Positions 49,663 to 56,850 of a stretch of 64,000 bases of DNA are shown piece by piece. Position numbers and translations under genes: made by a program. Within the stretch, counting starts at the first letter, position 1. Each line of letters starts with the position of its first letter. The stretch spans positions 558,001 through 622,000 of the forward strand of contig JAQTUV010000001.1 in NCBI GenBank assembly GCA_028707175.1, given 5' to 3'. The notes under the pieces are model-generated. The model was given only the letters and a program-made list of their open reading frames with translations, had not been told where the DNA came from and did not search any database. The DNA is from Sideroxydans sp. Its GTDB lineage: Bacteria > Pseudomonadota > Gammaproteobacteria > Burkholderiales > Gallionellaceae.

Positions 49663-49785
49663 ACTCTTTTAGTTTGAAATCTTTAGAGATTTAGGCACAC
49701 TGCACAGTGCGTAATGTGTGCTTAGAAGTCATTGAAAATGACTGGTGTGATAATTATTGGATTTTTGTTTTTGGTTGGTGAAATT

Positions 49786-50177
49786 TAATCGCTTTATGGC
49801 GATTAAATGAGGTGTGAGTGAAATTGATTGTTGAAGGAATAATTTTTAGTTTAAGAGGATTTTAGAGAGATGATTTTTGTTGAGAGTTTGATTTTTTGGA
49901 GTTTGGGAACTTTAGAGATTTTGAATTTTTGGTGAGTTGAGTTTGATTGAATTTTGAGTGAGAGGATTTTTTGAGTTGAGAGAATTATTGAAGAGGATTT
50001 TGATTTGTAGTTGAGAGTTGGGTGATAGATATTTTGTTGGGAGTATGAGAATTTAGGTGATGGGAATTTTGAGGATTTTAGAATTGAAGTTAGAAGAGTT
50101 TGGATGTGAATTTGAAGTGAGAATTATTTTTGAGTGAGTAGATATTGAAGAAGGTTTTGATAAAAATGTTTGAAAAG
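49786..50177. other. Cytosine-free tract on the plus strand, bounded by a hairpin
   Basis: From 49801 to 50177 there is only one C (49910) in 377 bp; the strand is made of A, G and T. The left edge is a hairpin TAATCGC-TTTATG-GCGATTA (49786-49805) and the right edge is CCCAAG...CTTGGG (from about 50178). GAGGATTTT recurs at 49855, 49962, 49993 and 50071. Plus-strand frames are full of stops; there is no credible gene. Read on the minus strand it is G-free and rich in C and U/A, the composition of a Rho loading site. It could be a leader of the RHH gene, part of a replication origin, or something new. Confidence 0.85.
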
Positions 50178-50372
50178 CCCAAGCACACACTCCCCCTTGG
50201 GGCGAGATAAAACCAAAACCGCTAAACCCCAAAATCAACACCCCCATGCAGTGGGGCGATGCCCAAACCCGAACCCCTCTTTGTCGTCGCTCGTTGGCGA
50301 CTGTAAATAAACTATTTTGTAAAAATCACTTTGGCGTTGTCACGATCTGTTAAGTGTAGTTGCTGGAAAAAA
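50178..50372. other. Non-coding gap right of the cytosine-free tract
   Basis: Begins with C-rich DNA (CTCCCCCTTGGGG). CGCTCGTTGGCG at 50288-50299 is the exact inverse of 49005-49016, so this 12-bp pair brackets the RHH gene and the tract. A 64-codon minus-strand frame (50247-50053) runs into the tract, but is most likely a by-product of the lack of G there. Confidence 0.4.
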
Positions 50373-50449
50373 GTTCATGGTAGACCGCCTACGGCAACAG
50401 CCTACGGCAAAATCCAACTTGCCCGCCGCCCGCGCGGCGGATAAAGCAA
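50373..50449. repeat. Element-specific repeat, copy 1
   Basis: 77 bp starting GTTCATGGTAGACCGCC and ending in the hairpin CCGCCGC-CCGC-GCGGCGG plus ATAAAGCAA. A close second copy is at 51622-51697 and a shortened third at 52873-52896. Copy 1 stands 225 bp before the first WG-repeat gene. Confidence 0.8.
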
Positions 50450-50497
50450 TAGGCAAATATCCAGCATTGAAACTTCCCTTTAGTCAACCAACTAATT

Positions 50498-50509
50498 GGC
50501 CTATATATT
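50498..50509 (+). promoter_or_regulatory. GGCCTATATATT motif before the first WG gene
   Basis: The same 12 bp occurs upstream of the second WG gene (52980-52991). TATATATT resembles a -10 box; no strong -35 is visible. A common promoter for both genes is likely. Confidence 0.5.
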
Positions 50510-50597
50510 TTTTCAGGTTGAACACTTTATGCGGTGAAGGATATTATCGGTCGGTTATTAACAAGTGAAATTTACTAAACTCAAAAGGGGTAGGGCA

Positions 50598-51602
50598 ATG
50601 CTGCAAAAAGTAATCGCAACCATTCTGGCAGTATCGGTCTCTTTGACTGCACTAGCAGGGGTGAACAAAGAGGGCACTGATAAGCTTCTTATCCCTTGGA
50701 CTGATGTAGATACGAGACTAGAGGGGTACAAAAATACATCTGGAAAATGGATTATCAAACCAACATTCAAAAATGTGCGGCCATTCGATGGGGAATTGGC
50801 ACCCGCCGAGAAGGATGGATTATGGGGATTCATTAACAAGAAAGGTAAGTGGGTTGTTCAGCCTACATTTGACCTACTTGGCAACAGATTCAGTGAAGGA
50901 CTCCTTCGTGTTAGAAAAACCGAGAAGTGGGGCTTCATGGATGTGTCTGGAAAGTTAGTCATTGAACCAACATTCGACTTTGCTGATGATTTTTCAGATG
51001 GCCTTGCAGTTGCAAGATTGTCAGATGGTTTATCTGGCTATATCGACAAGACTGGAAACTGGGTCATTAAACCTCAATTCAAAGGCTCGGCTTTCGGATT
51101 CCATGATGGTCTCGCTCGCGTTTATCAGAATGACCTTGGTGGTTACATCGACAAATCGGGGAATTGGTTTATTGAGCCTCAATTTAGTTTTGTTGGAGAC
51201 TTCTCAGAAGGATTTGCAAGTGTGAGAGCTACTGATGGGAAATATGGGCTACTAACTAAAACGGGGCATTGGCGATTAAGCCCCAAATATGCGGAAGTGG
51301 GCGATTTCTCTGAAGGGCTTGTTGCTGTATATGTAGAAGGTGGTTACGGGTACTTTGACAGTGTAGGAAATGTCGTTATTGCCCCTCTTCAATTTGATTG
51401 GGTAAGTAAATTTGAAAATGGAGTAGCTAAAATTAAACTGAATCGAAAATATGGCTACATCAACAAATCTGGTGAAATCATAATTTCGCCCACATATCAG
51501 GAGATGTTTGGTTCGCCCAAAGATGGATATATTGAGGCGTGGGGCGAAAATGGAAAGTTTATTATTACCATTCCTGAATTGAAGTATTTGAAGATTGAAT
51601 AA
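50598..51602 (+). CDS. Exported WG-repeat protein 1
   Basis: 334 residues from the ATG at 50598, seven nucleotides after AAAGGGG; an upstream GTG at 50565 would spoil the signal peptide. MLQKVIATILAVSVSLTALA is a signal peptide. The rest is about eight WG (KWG) repeats of some 33 residues, pattern WGFINKxGKWVxxPxFxxxxxFSEGLxxV. WG repeats form beta structures of unknown role and are found in secreted and surface proteins. It is more divergent between repeats than WG protein 2. Confidence 0.86.
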   Translation: MLQKVIATILAVSVSLTALAGVNKEGTDKLLIPWTDVDTRLEGYKNTSGKWIIKPTFKNVRPFDGELAPAEKDGLWGFINKKGKWVVQPTFDLLGNRFSEGLLRVRKTEKWGFMDVSGKLVIEPTFDFADDFSDGLAVARLSDGLSGYIDKTGNWVIKPQFKGSAFGFHDGLARVYQNDLGGYIDKSGNWFIEPQFSFVGDFSEGFASVRATDGKYGLLTKTGHWRLSPKYAEVGDFSEGLVAVYVEGGYGYFDSVGNVVIAPLQFDWVSKFENGVAKIKLNRKYGYINKSGEIIISPTYQEMFGSPKDGYIEAWGENGKFIITIPELKYLKIE

Positions 51603-51621
51603 ATCACTCCATACAGAATAG

Positions 51622-51697
51622 GTTCAAGATAGACCGCACAAGACAACAGCCAACGGCAAAATCCAACTTGCCCGCGCCCGCGCGGCGGATAAAGCAA
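51622..51697. repeat. Element-specific repeat, copy 2
   Basis: 76 bp matching copy 1 with scattered changes in the first half and near identity from CGGCAAAATCCAACTTGCCC to ATAAAGCAA. It lies between the WG gene stop and the Sel1 gene terminator. Confidence 0.8.
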
Positions 51698-51700
51698 AAA

Positions 51701-51722
51701 CCCCAAGATTTAGGTCTTGGGG
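51701..51722 (-). terminator. Terminator of the Sel1-repeat gene
   Basis: CCCCAAGA-TTTAGG-TCTTGGGG, 8-bp stem. On the minus strand it is followed by TTTTTGC, so it is a good intrinsic terminator for the gene ending at 51752. Confidence 0.8.
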
Positions 51723-51751
51723 TTCAGTTTAAATCTTACTGTTTCAGTTTT

Positions 51752-52729
51752 TTATACACTACACAAATATTTAGAAACCAGATTGCCGTTTGGAATGTCA
51801 TCAAATGGTGAAGGAGTTGTGCCAGAGCGAGTAGCATCGCCTTTGCCACTTGAATTCAAATACCAAGAAAAGGAAAGTGTGCGTACACGGTGAGATTTAC
51901 AGTCCATTTCATAAAGGTTTTTCATTGAACGAATTAAATTTCCGTCAATCCTTACTGGAGTAATAAGGTCTGTAAGCACCCATACTTTTACATTTCCACC
52001 CGATTGTTGAATTGAAGATTGGTCAATGTATACAGTTGCAGATTCTGTCGAACCAAGGCTTTTCCACTCTGGAAGGTTCGATGAATTTTTCGTAGATTTA
52101 TGAAGACTTTCGTTTTCGAGAGTTTTCAGATGTTGTTGAGCTTGGCTATTTCCTTGCGCTGCGGCCTTCTGTAACCATTCCTTACCTTTCGCATAATCTT
52201 GCGCGACACCTACGCCTAGAATGTACCCTAACCCAATGGATAGCTGAGAGTTACTGAATCCTTGCTCGGCGGCTTTCAGATACCACTTGGCAGCTTGCTT
52301 GTAGTCCTGAACAACTCCGTCTCCTCGGTAATACAACCCCCCAAGGTTGTGTTGTGCTACTACATTATCCTGCTCAGCCGCTTTCAGATACCACTCGGCA
52401 GCTTGCTTGTAGTCCTGTGCAACACCCTGACCATATTCATACATTACACCCAGCATATAGTAAGCATCTATACGGCCTTGGTCGGCAGACTTTTGACACC
52501 AAGCGGCGGCTTGAGAGCGGTCCTGTTTTACACCTTGTCCGTTGTAGTACATGGCGCACAAATTGTATTGTGCATGCACATCGCCATGATTGGCTAATGG
52601 TTGCCACTCCTTCAGGGCAGATGCAAAATCGCCTCTTTCATAGTAACTCGCACCTTCTTCAAGTCCAGCAAAGCTAGACTTCGACACAAACATCCCCAAA
52701 AGCATCAAACAGGCAGTTAGTTTTCTCAT
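51752..52729 (-). CDS. Exported Sel1-repeat protein with surface-adhesin-E-like C-terminus
   Basis: 325 residues. Signal peptide MRKLTACLMLLGMFVSKSSFA. About five Sel1 repeats at 25-205 (pattern AQYNLGxMYYxGxGVxQDYxQAAxWYxKAAEQG). After a Ser/Lys-rich linker, residues about 220-325 (ATVYIDQSSI, KVWVLTDL, YEMDCKSHRVR, KYLCSV) match the adhesin-E domain found in short secreted proteins of Gram-negatives. Sel1 repeats bind other proteins. It is the only element gene of the cargo trio on the minus strand. Function unknown. Confidence 0.85.
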   Translation of the reverse strand: MRKLTACLMLLGMFVSKSSFAGLEEGASYYERGDFASALKEWQPLANHGDVHAQYNLCAMYYNGQGVKQDRSQAAAWCQKSADQGRIDAYYMLGVMYEYGQGVAQDYKQAAEWYLKAAEQDNVVAQHNLGGLYYRGDGVVQDYKQAAKWYLKAAEQGFSNSQLSIGLGYILGVGVAQDYAKGKEWLQKAAAQGNSQAQQHLKTLENESLHKSTKNSSNLPEWKSLGSTESATVYIDQSSIQQSGGNVKVWVLTDLITPVRIDGNLIRSMKNLYEMDCKSHRVRTLSFSWYLNSSGKGDATRSGTTPSPFDDIPNGNLVSKYLCSV

Positions 52730-52872
52730 GGATTAATTCAATTAGTTGTATTTATCTGACTCGATTATAACCAAGTTGATTCTCGCAATGGGCGGACAGG
52801 AGGCTTCCATATATGAATTTGCCGCATGCTTTCTGGGTGAATTAATCTGTTCGGGAGTGCTGTCGGCAAGTG

Positions 52873-52896
52873 GTTCATGGTAGACCGCCCACGGCA
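52873..52896. repeat. Element-specific repeat, copy 3 (partial)
   Basis: Keeps only the first 24 bp of the repeat (GTTCATGGTAGACCGCC and the first ACGGCA), then diverges. Confidence 0.7.
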
Positions 52897-52979
52897 GTCT
52901 GCTTGTCTGTACTTTTGAGGCGAAATAAAAACCCAACCCAACTTTAATCCCTAACCCAATTAAAATATCTAGCTTGAGA

Positions 52980-52991
52980 GGCCTATATATT
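52980..52991 (+). promoter_or_regulatory. GGCCTATATATT motif before the second WG gene
   Basis: Identical to 50498-50509. It lies 109 bp before the start codon here and 88 bp before it in WG gene 1. Confidence 0.5.
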
Positions 52992-53100
52992 ATTTGTGCT
53001 TTGAGTCTATTTCTAGGTCAGGTATTCTCGTCGTCGCTCTGTCGTCCATAAAACGGCAGGTGTATTTATCCTAATAACAAACTACAGCTGGAGATGATCC

Positions 53101-54024
53101 ATGAAGTTTATTTCAACAGTGAAGCTGGTCTTGCTTGCATTCGCTTTTGCCTTGTTGGTTCCTCTTGAGGCTATGGCTTTTAAAGAAGGTTTAGATGTTG
53201 TCTATCTCGGCGACAAATATGGCTACGTCAACAAGACGGGCAATGTTGTAATACAGCCGGAATTTACAGAAGCTAAAGATTTTAGTGAAGGTTTAGCTGC
53301 TGTCAAAGTTTTGGATAAAGAGGAAGTGCCTAAATGGGGTTATATCAATAAGGCTGGCAAAATACTGATTCAGCCGGAATTTAGCCAAGCTAAAGGATTT
53401 AGTGAAGGTTTAGCTCCTGTCCGAGTTTCGGATAAATGGGGTTTTGTCGATAAGACTGGCAAGATGGTTATACAACCAGAATTTTCTGATGCTCATGTTT
53501 TTAGTGAAGGTTTAGCCTCTGTCTGCTTCGGTTATAAATGTGGCTATATAAATAAGGCTGGCAAGATGGTTATACAGCCAGAATTATTTTCAGCCGGAGA
53601 ATTTAGTGAAGGTTTAGCTCCTGTACGAGTAACAGTTAACGATAAATGGGGATTCATAAATAACACTGGCAAGATGGTTATACAGCCAAAGTTTTCAGAA
53701 GCTCAAAGTTTTAGCGAAGGTTTAGCTCCTGTCAAAGTCGGGGGCGGTAACTGGGATTGGGGATTTATCGACAAGACGGGTAGGTTTGTTATACAGCCAG
53801 AAGGTTATTATTCTGTATGGGGATTTGCTGAAGGTTTGGCTGCTGTATGCCTTTCTTCGTATCAATGTGGATTTATAAACAAAGCTGGAGAGATGGTTAT
53901 ACAGCCAAAATATACTGATGCTTTTGCATTCAGTGATGGTTTAGCTAAAGTCAAAGTTGGGGATGGCTGGGGCAAGTGGTACTTTATCGACAAGACTGGC
54001 ACTCTGATAATGGAAGATAAGTGA
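53101..54024 (+). CDS. Exported WG-repeat protein 2
   Basis: 307 residues, CTGGAG seven nucleotides before the ATG. Signal peptide MKFISTVKLVLLAFAFALLV up to about residue 26 (EAMA-F). Then seven full and one partial WG repeat, strikingly regular: WGFINKTGKMVIQPEFxxAxxFSEGLAPV. DNA repeats follow (AGTGAAGGTTTAGC recurs), which implies recent amplification. Location is periplasmic, surface or secreted; the partner is unknown. A paralogue of WG protein 1. Confidence 0.88.
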   Translation: MKFISTVKLVLLAFAFALLVPLEAMAFKEGLDVVYLGDKYGYVNKTGNVVIQPEFTEAKDFSEGLAAVKVLDKEEVPKWGYINKAGKILIQPEFSQAKGFSEGLAPVRVSDKWGFVDKTGKMVIQPEFSDAHVFSEGLASVCFGYKCGYINKAGKMVIQPELFSAGEFSEGLAPVRVTVNDKWGFINNTGKMVIQPKFSEAQSFSEGLAPVKVGGGNWDWGFIDKTGRFVIQPEGYYSVWGFAEGLAAVCLSSYQCGFINKAGEMVIQPKYTDAFAFSDGLAKVKVGDGWGKWYFIDKTGTLIMEDK

Positions 54025-54070
54025 CATAGCTGTCGTAGTACATAGGGCAGATGTTTTCGCTTAAGTTTGA

Positions 54071-54096
54071 AGCCCGCGCAAGCGGGCTATTTTGTT
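54071..54096. terminator. Terminator between WG gene 2 and the replication gene
   Basis: AGCCCGC-GCAA-GCGGGCT, a perfect 7-bp stem with a stable tetraloop, then ATTTTGTT. It closes the WG gene and, reversed, lies directly past the stop of the rep gene. Confidence 0.8.
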
Positions 54097-55975
54097 AATT
54101 GTGATTTATCCACTCAGCCCAAGCCTTAGGGTGTCTCTGCTTCCAAAGCTCTAGCTCGTCCCCTCCTAAAAACTCACTTTGTGAACTGCACATTTGAGGG
54201 TGTTTGGATGTTGTTTTGTCATTGGAGATATTAGGAATAATCCAAGGCTTCCCGTTGCAGGTTCGTAGTTGCAAAGGGAGGTCTTCAAGTTTGGTGACTG
54301 GTTTAGATAGGCAGAACCAAGTTCGTAGATTTGAATCCATAATTGCACTGCTTCTTGGCCCCTTCCTATCTGCATTCTTTGCGATGGTTGCCTTTTTGGA
54401 GTTCCAGAGAGACAAAAGAGGTTTTCTTTCCGCTCTAATCAGTTGCGCGATCTGTAAAGAAGTCGACGCAAAGTCTGCTTGTCTAATACTTGGATAATTT
54501 GGAATAACTTCAACTTTCTCGATTTTTACTTTATTTCCTATTGGTTTTTGATTTATTAGCTTTTTGTCGAAAAACTTCGGAAAGCTGAACGATTGGCTCC
54601 GGTCGTCTTGGAAGAAAAACATGACGGTCTTGGTGTCGTCGGTCGTAACGATTCGACTTGAAACAGGACGGTCACTTTCTTTGACTCCAAGCCCACCCAT
54701 GAGCTTGATAAAGGTGGATGCATTACCTTCGGTCGCCGATGCCCAGATAGGGGCTAAAACAGGGTCTACGGGGCATTCCTTTATCATTCTGACATTCCGC
54801 CATACCGCGAGGTTTGGAATGCCAAAGAATTGATGCCTACGGATTTTCCAAGTCGTCGCCCATGTTTCAATGGATGCGGCCTCGCCTGTTAACTCATTCA
54901 CTGCCGACATAGATTTCAAAACATATTTAGCTGCATAACTTGACGCCTTGGCTTGACCGTTATCCTTCATGAATTTGAAGCCAATATCTGACTGCCATTC
55001 TTTGACCTTCCGAAACTCTTGCTCGATGGTGTCGCTGTCTATCTCATTGAAAAAGACAATCACATGCCAATGTGGGCAACCGTCCTGGTGTGGTTCTACT
55101 GCCCTAAAGCCGGATAGAACGATTCCTTTCTTGCGAAGTCTTGCTTCTGCTTTATGCCATTTGTCGTGTATCCAATTGTTTGCCTCGGTGGGTGTTGTGC
55201 CGTCCCATGAGTTATGGCCGACTGTTGGATTAGGGTGCATATGTTGCGGTGCTGTAAATGTCAGCATTGCCCAAGTCATGCTTAGTGATTTAGCGGACTC
55301 TTCCAATCCTTTGAGCATTACAAAAGTCTCAGCGAATTTGTTGCTGGTCGCTTGTTCCATTAAGGAAAGCATTGATAGTTCTTTTTCGCCGTTGCTCAAT
55401 GTTGTTCTTTCGCCGTATGACCTCCACATTGATTTTTGTTGGTTGCGAAGAGATTGCTCAAACTTGGTGCAATGTTTAATTCCACTATCACCCCCAACCG
55501 TTTGCAAGCTCATGTTCAAAATGCTGACAGACTGCTTAACCTTCGTCCGCAGTTTTCTTCTAATCTTCAGTGCATTGTCGTCGTAGGGCTTTGCTAGGCT
55601 ACGAATCTCGTCCTCACCTCTGATGGTTTGGTATCTGATAGCTTCTTTCATGACTTTATCGCTCAACCGTTTGTTGAGGCTGATTAGATCCGTTGAGTCG
55701 CTAAGCATGATTGAGATGAGTTTCTCGAATGCCTCGTTATCTTTTAGTTGTGAGGCTTTTTTAGAAAGCCGTTCCATGACTGTAGAGGTCTTATCACGAA
55801 GCCAAGCATTAGCTTCGTACTCACCTTTGAGTGGTGAGATTTCGATATATCGCTGTAATAGACTATCGCGGATGGCTGGATGAATTGATGTAAGCCTCCA
55901 ATCCACCCATTCCGGTGTTGTGAGTTGGCTAATCTGTTTAGGAGATAGCTTTTCGCGGTCTTTGAAGGGTGTCAT
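54095..55975 (-). CDS. Rolling-circle replication initiator (phage GPA-like HUH endonuclease)
   Basis: 626 residues. The central part has the three motifs of HUH replication proteins: LTFTAPQHMHPNP (238-250, motif 1), PHWHVIVFF with His302-Trp303-His304 (metal site, motif 2), and YAAKYVLK with Tyr347 and Tyr351 (motif 3). Two tyrosines point to the superfamily of phage phiX174/P2 A proteins, which nick one strand and start rolling-circle replication. The N-terminal 230 residues are helical; the C-terminal part from about 420 is unrecognised. It is the largest gene of the element and implies autonomous replication after excision. Confidence 0.85.
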   Translation of the reverse strand: MTPFKDREKLSPKQISQLTTPEWVDWRLTSIHPAIRDSLLQRYIEISPLKGEYEANAWLRDKTSTVMERLSKKASQLKDNEAFEKLISIMLSDSTDLISLNKRLSDKVMKEAIRYQTIRGEDEIRSLAKPYDDNALKIRRKLRTKVKQSVSILNMSLQTVGGDSGIKHCTKFEQSLRNQQKSMWRSYGERTTLSNGEKELSMLSLMEQATSNKFAETFVMLKGLEESAKSLSMTWAMLTFTAPQHMHPNPTVGHNSWDGTTPTEANNWIHDKWHKAEARLRKKGIVLSGFRAVEPHQDGCPHWHVIVFFNEIDSDTIEQEFRKVKEWQSDIGFKFMKDNGQAKASSYAAKYVLKSMSAVNELTGEAASIETWATTWKIRRHQFFGIPNLAVWRNVRMIKECPVDPVLAPIWASATEGNASTFIKLMGGLGVKESDRPVSSRIVTTDDTKTVMFFFQDDRSQSFSFPKFFDKKLINQKPIGNKVKIEKVEVIPNYPSIRQADFASTSLQIAQLIRAERKPLLSLWNSKKATIAKNADRKGPRSSAIMDSNLRTWFCLSKPVTKLEDLPLQLRTCNGKPWIIPNISNDKTTSKHPQMCSSQSEFLGGDELELWKQRHPKAWAEWINHN

Positions 55976-56028
55976 AGCATTTCGGTGCTATGCCAACTCG
56001 CCTTATATAGCCAAAATGAATATAGCAC

Positions 56029-56057
56029 TTGACACGCTATTATTTATGGTTATATAG
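56029..56057 (+). promoter_or_regulatory. Strong promoter upstream of and divergent from the rep gene
   Basis: Perfect TTGACA at 56029-56034, 16-17 bp, then TATATA/ATATAG at 56051-56057. It points away from rep. It is the best-looking promoter of the element. Confidence 0.7.
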
Positions 56058-56059
56058 TC

Positions 56060-56125
56060 CTGCTTGTCTCGGGCAGAGAACAAGTAGGAGGGGGGCGGTC
56101 AGCTTATAGCTACCGCCCCTTCTTC
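56060..56125 (+). ncRNA. Candidate small RNA divergent from rep
   Basis: Right after the promoter comes a long hairpin CTGCTTGTCTC-GGGCA-GAGAACAAGTAG (one bulge, one wobble; 56060-56087), then the single-stranded GAGG and a second hairpin GGGGCGGT...ACCGCCCC (56092-56119) with inner AGCT/AGCT and a TTCTTCATTT tail. The layout promoter, hairpin, terminator within 70 nt fits a small regulatory RNA, possibly controlling the element's copy number. No ORF with a start fits. Confidence 0.55.
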
Positions 56126-56460
56126 ATTTGATACTATTGATTTAATGCTAAACATGTCGAATGCCTTTTCTCTGCTCAAAGCAGTAAAAAAAAGCATTCG
56201 GTTCTTGACCTGTTCCCCAGAGCTTGTCTTTAGCAAGATAGTTATAATGGAACCCGCTGGCTAAGTAATACATGTATTAAAAAGCCGTTTACGGTGCATT
56301 GCTGTTATCAGCAACCCGGCGAATAAAACACATGAATAGGCTTCAGTCAAATAGCTAATAATTATAGTTAAGCGATTGATTATAATTTTTATTTATAATC
56401 GAATTATTGATGTTTGAATTTCCGTTGATATGTAAAGGAAAGTGAAGAATCCGAATCAAA
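56126..56460. repeat. AT-rich region with hairpins before attR
   Basis: No gene seen. CGAATGC (from 56158) pairs with GCATTCG (to about 56200), with further pairing of CTTTT and AAAAG inside. GATTATAA (56378-56385) pairs with TTATAATC (56393-56400). The region may hold the origin of replication or recombination directionality sites. Confidence 0.4.
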
Positions 56461-56484
56461 GTTGGTATTTTTGTTGGTATCGAC
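56461..56484 (+). repeat. Integrase arm-type repeats, right end
   Basis: GTTGGTAT at 56461-56468 and GTTGGTATCGAC at 56473-56484, the same words in the same orientation as at the left end, 29-45 bp inside attR. Confidence 0.65.
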
Positions 56485-56512
56485 CTTAATTTACCATTGA
56501 TATGATTGATAA

Positions 56513-56536
56513 TTCGATTCCGGTCATCGGCACCAT
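56513..56536 (+). other. attR: right direct repeat of the integrated element
   Basis: Exact 24-bp copy of the tRNA-Thr 3' end at 47580-47603, with no tRNA body before it. Chromosomal sequence resumes after it. Confidence 0.9.
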
Positions 56537-56850
56537 TTCAATCAAGCAGTTACAGAAAACTCCCTCACTTAATTTCCCCTCTTGTCACCCGTTTGTCACC
56601 CGTAGAGTGCAAACATGGGCGTGGTATTGAGTGGTTGTGCGCTTGTTAAGTGCACTGCTTACCCAATTTTGACCAAGAGTTGAACGCCCCAGATTCTTCG
56701 TCCCATCCATGCTTAAAAAGTGGCATCGGTTTTAGTGATTGGCGGTGGGGCTGAATTTCTTGGAGCAATGGATTAGAGGGCCGTGACGCAAAAATATGAA
56801 CCATGGGACGTCAGATGTTGGGCTATTTTTAAATTGTAGCTTTCTAAAAG
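56537..56850. other. Non-coding gap right of the element
   Basis: 314 bp without a supported gene. It was the original DNA downstream of tRNA-Thr. No clear terminator or promoter seen. Confidence 0.5.

Larger units (their letters stand above)
52730..53100. other. Gap between Sel1 and WG genes, with repeat copy 3 and promoter motif
   Basis: 371 bp. Contains repeat copy 3 (52873-52896) and the GGCCTATATATT motif (52980-52991), both in the same order and orientation as before WG gene 1; the two upstream regions look paralogous. No gene found. Confidence 0.6.
47580..56536. mobile_element. Integrated genetic element of about 9 kb in tRNA-Thr(CGU)
   Basis: Bounded by exact 24-bp repeats. Integrase gene next to the tRNA; then a terminator, an RHH gene, a cytosine-free tract, three exported repeat proteins, a rolling-circle initiator, a putative small RNA and hairpins. 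AT content is clearly higher than outside. No capsid, tail, conjugation or known defence genes are seen, so it resembles a satellite or an integrative replicating plasmid rather than a prophage or ICE. Confidence 0.88.

Noticed and set aside
49801-50177. G-quadruplex array
   Set aside because: G is frequent but mostly in runs of one to three, without regularly spaced GGG tracts; the absence of C is the signal, not G-runs.
50053-50247. 64-codon minus-strand frame running into the cytosine-free tract
   Set aside because: On a strand nearly without G the stops TGA and TAG cannot occur, so a long open frame is expected by chance. No ribosome site and low-complexity protein.
50373-51697. WG and Sel1 genes as integron gene cassettes with attC sites
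   Set aside because: The repeat has one ATCCAAC that fits an attC end, but lacks the matching GTTRRRY partner and the long imperfect palindrome, and no integron integrase is seen.
53101-54024. CRISPR-like periodic repeats
   Set aside because: The periodicity is about 100 bp, in frame and translated as WG repeats; there are no spacers or cas genes. No CRISPR array was seen anywhere in the window.
47580-56536. Prophage
   Set aside because: Integrase and GPA-like initiator are present, but no capsid, portal, terminase, tail or lysis gene can be found in the 9 kb.
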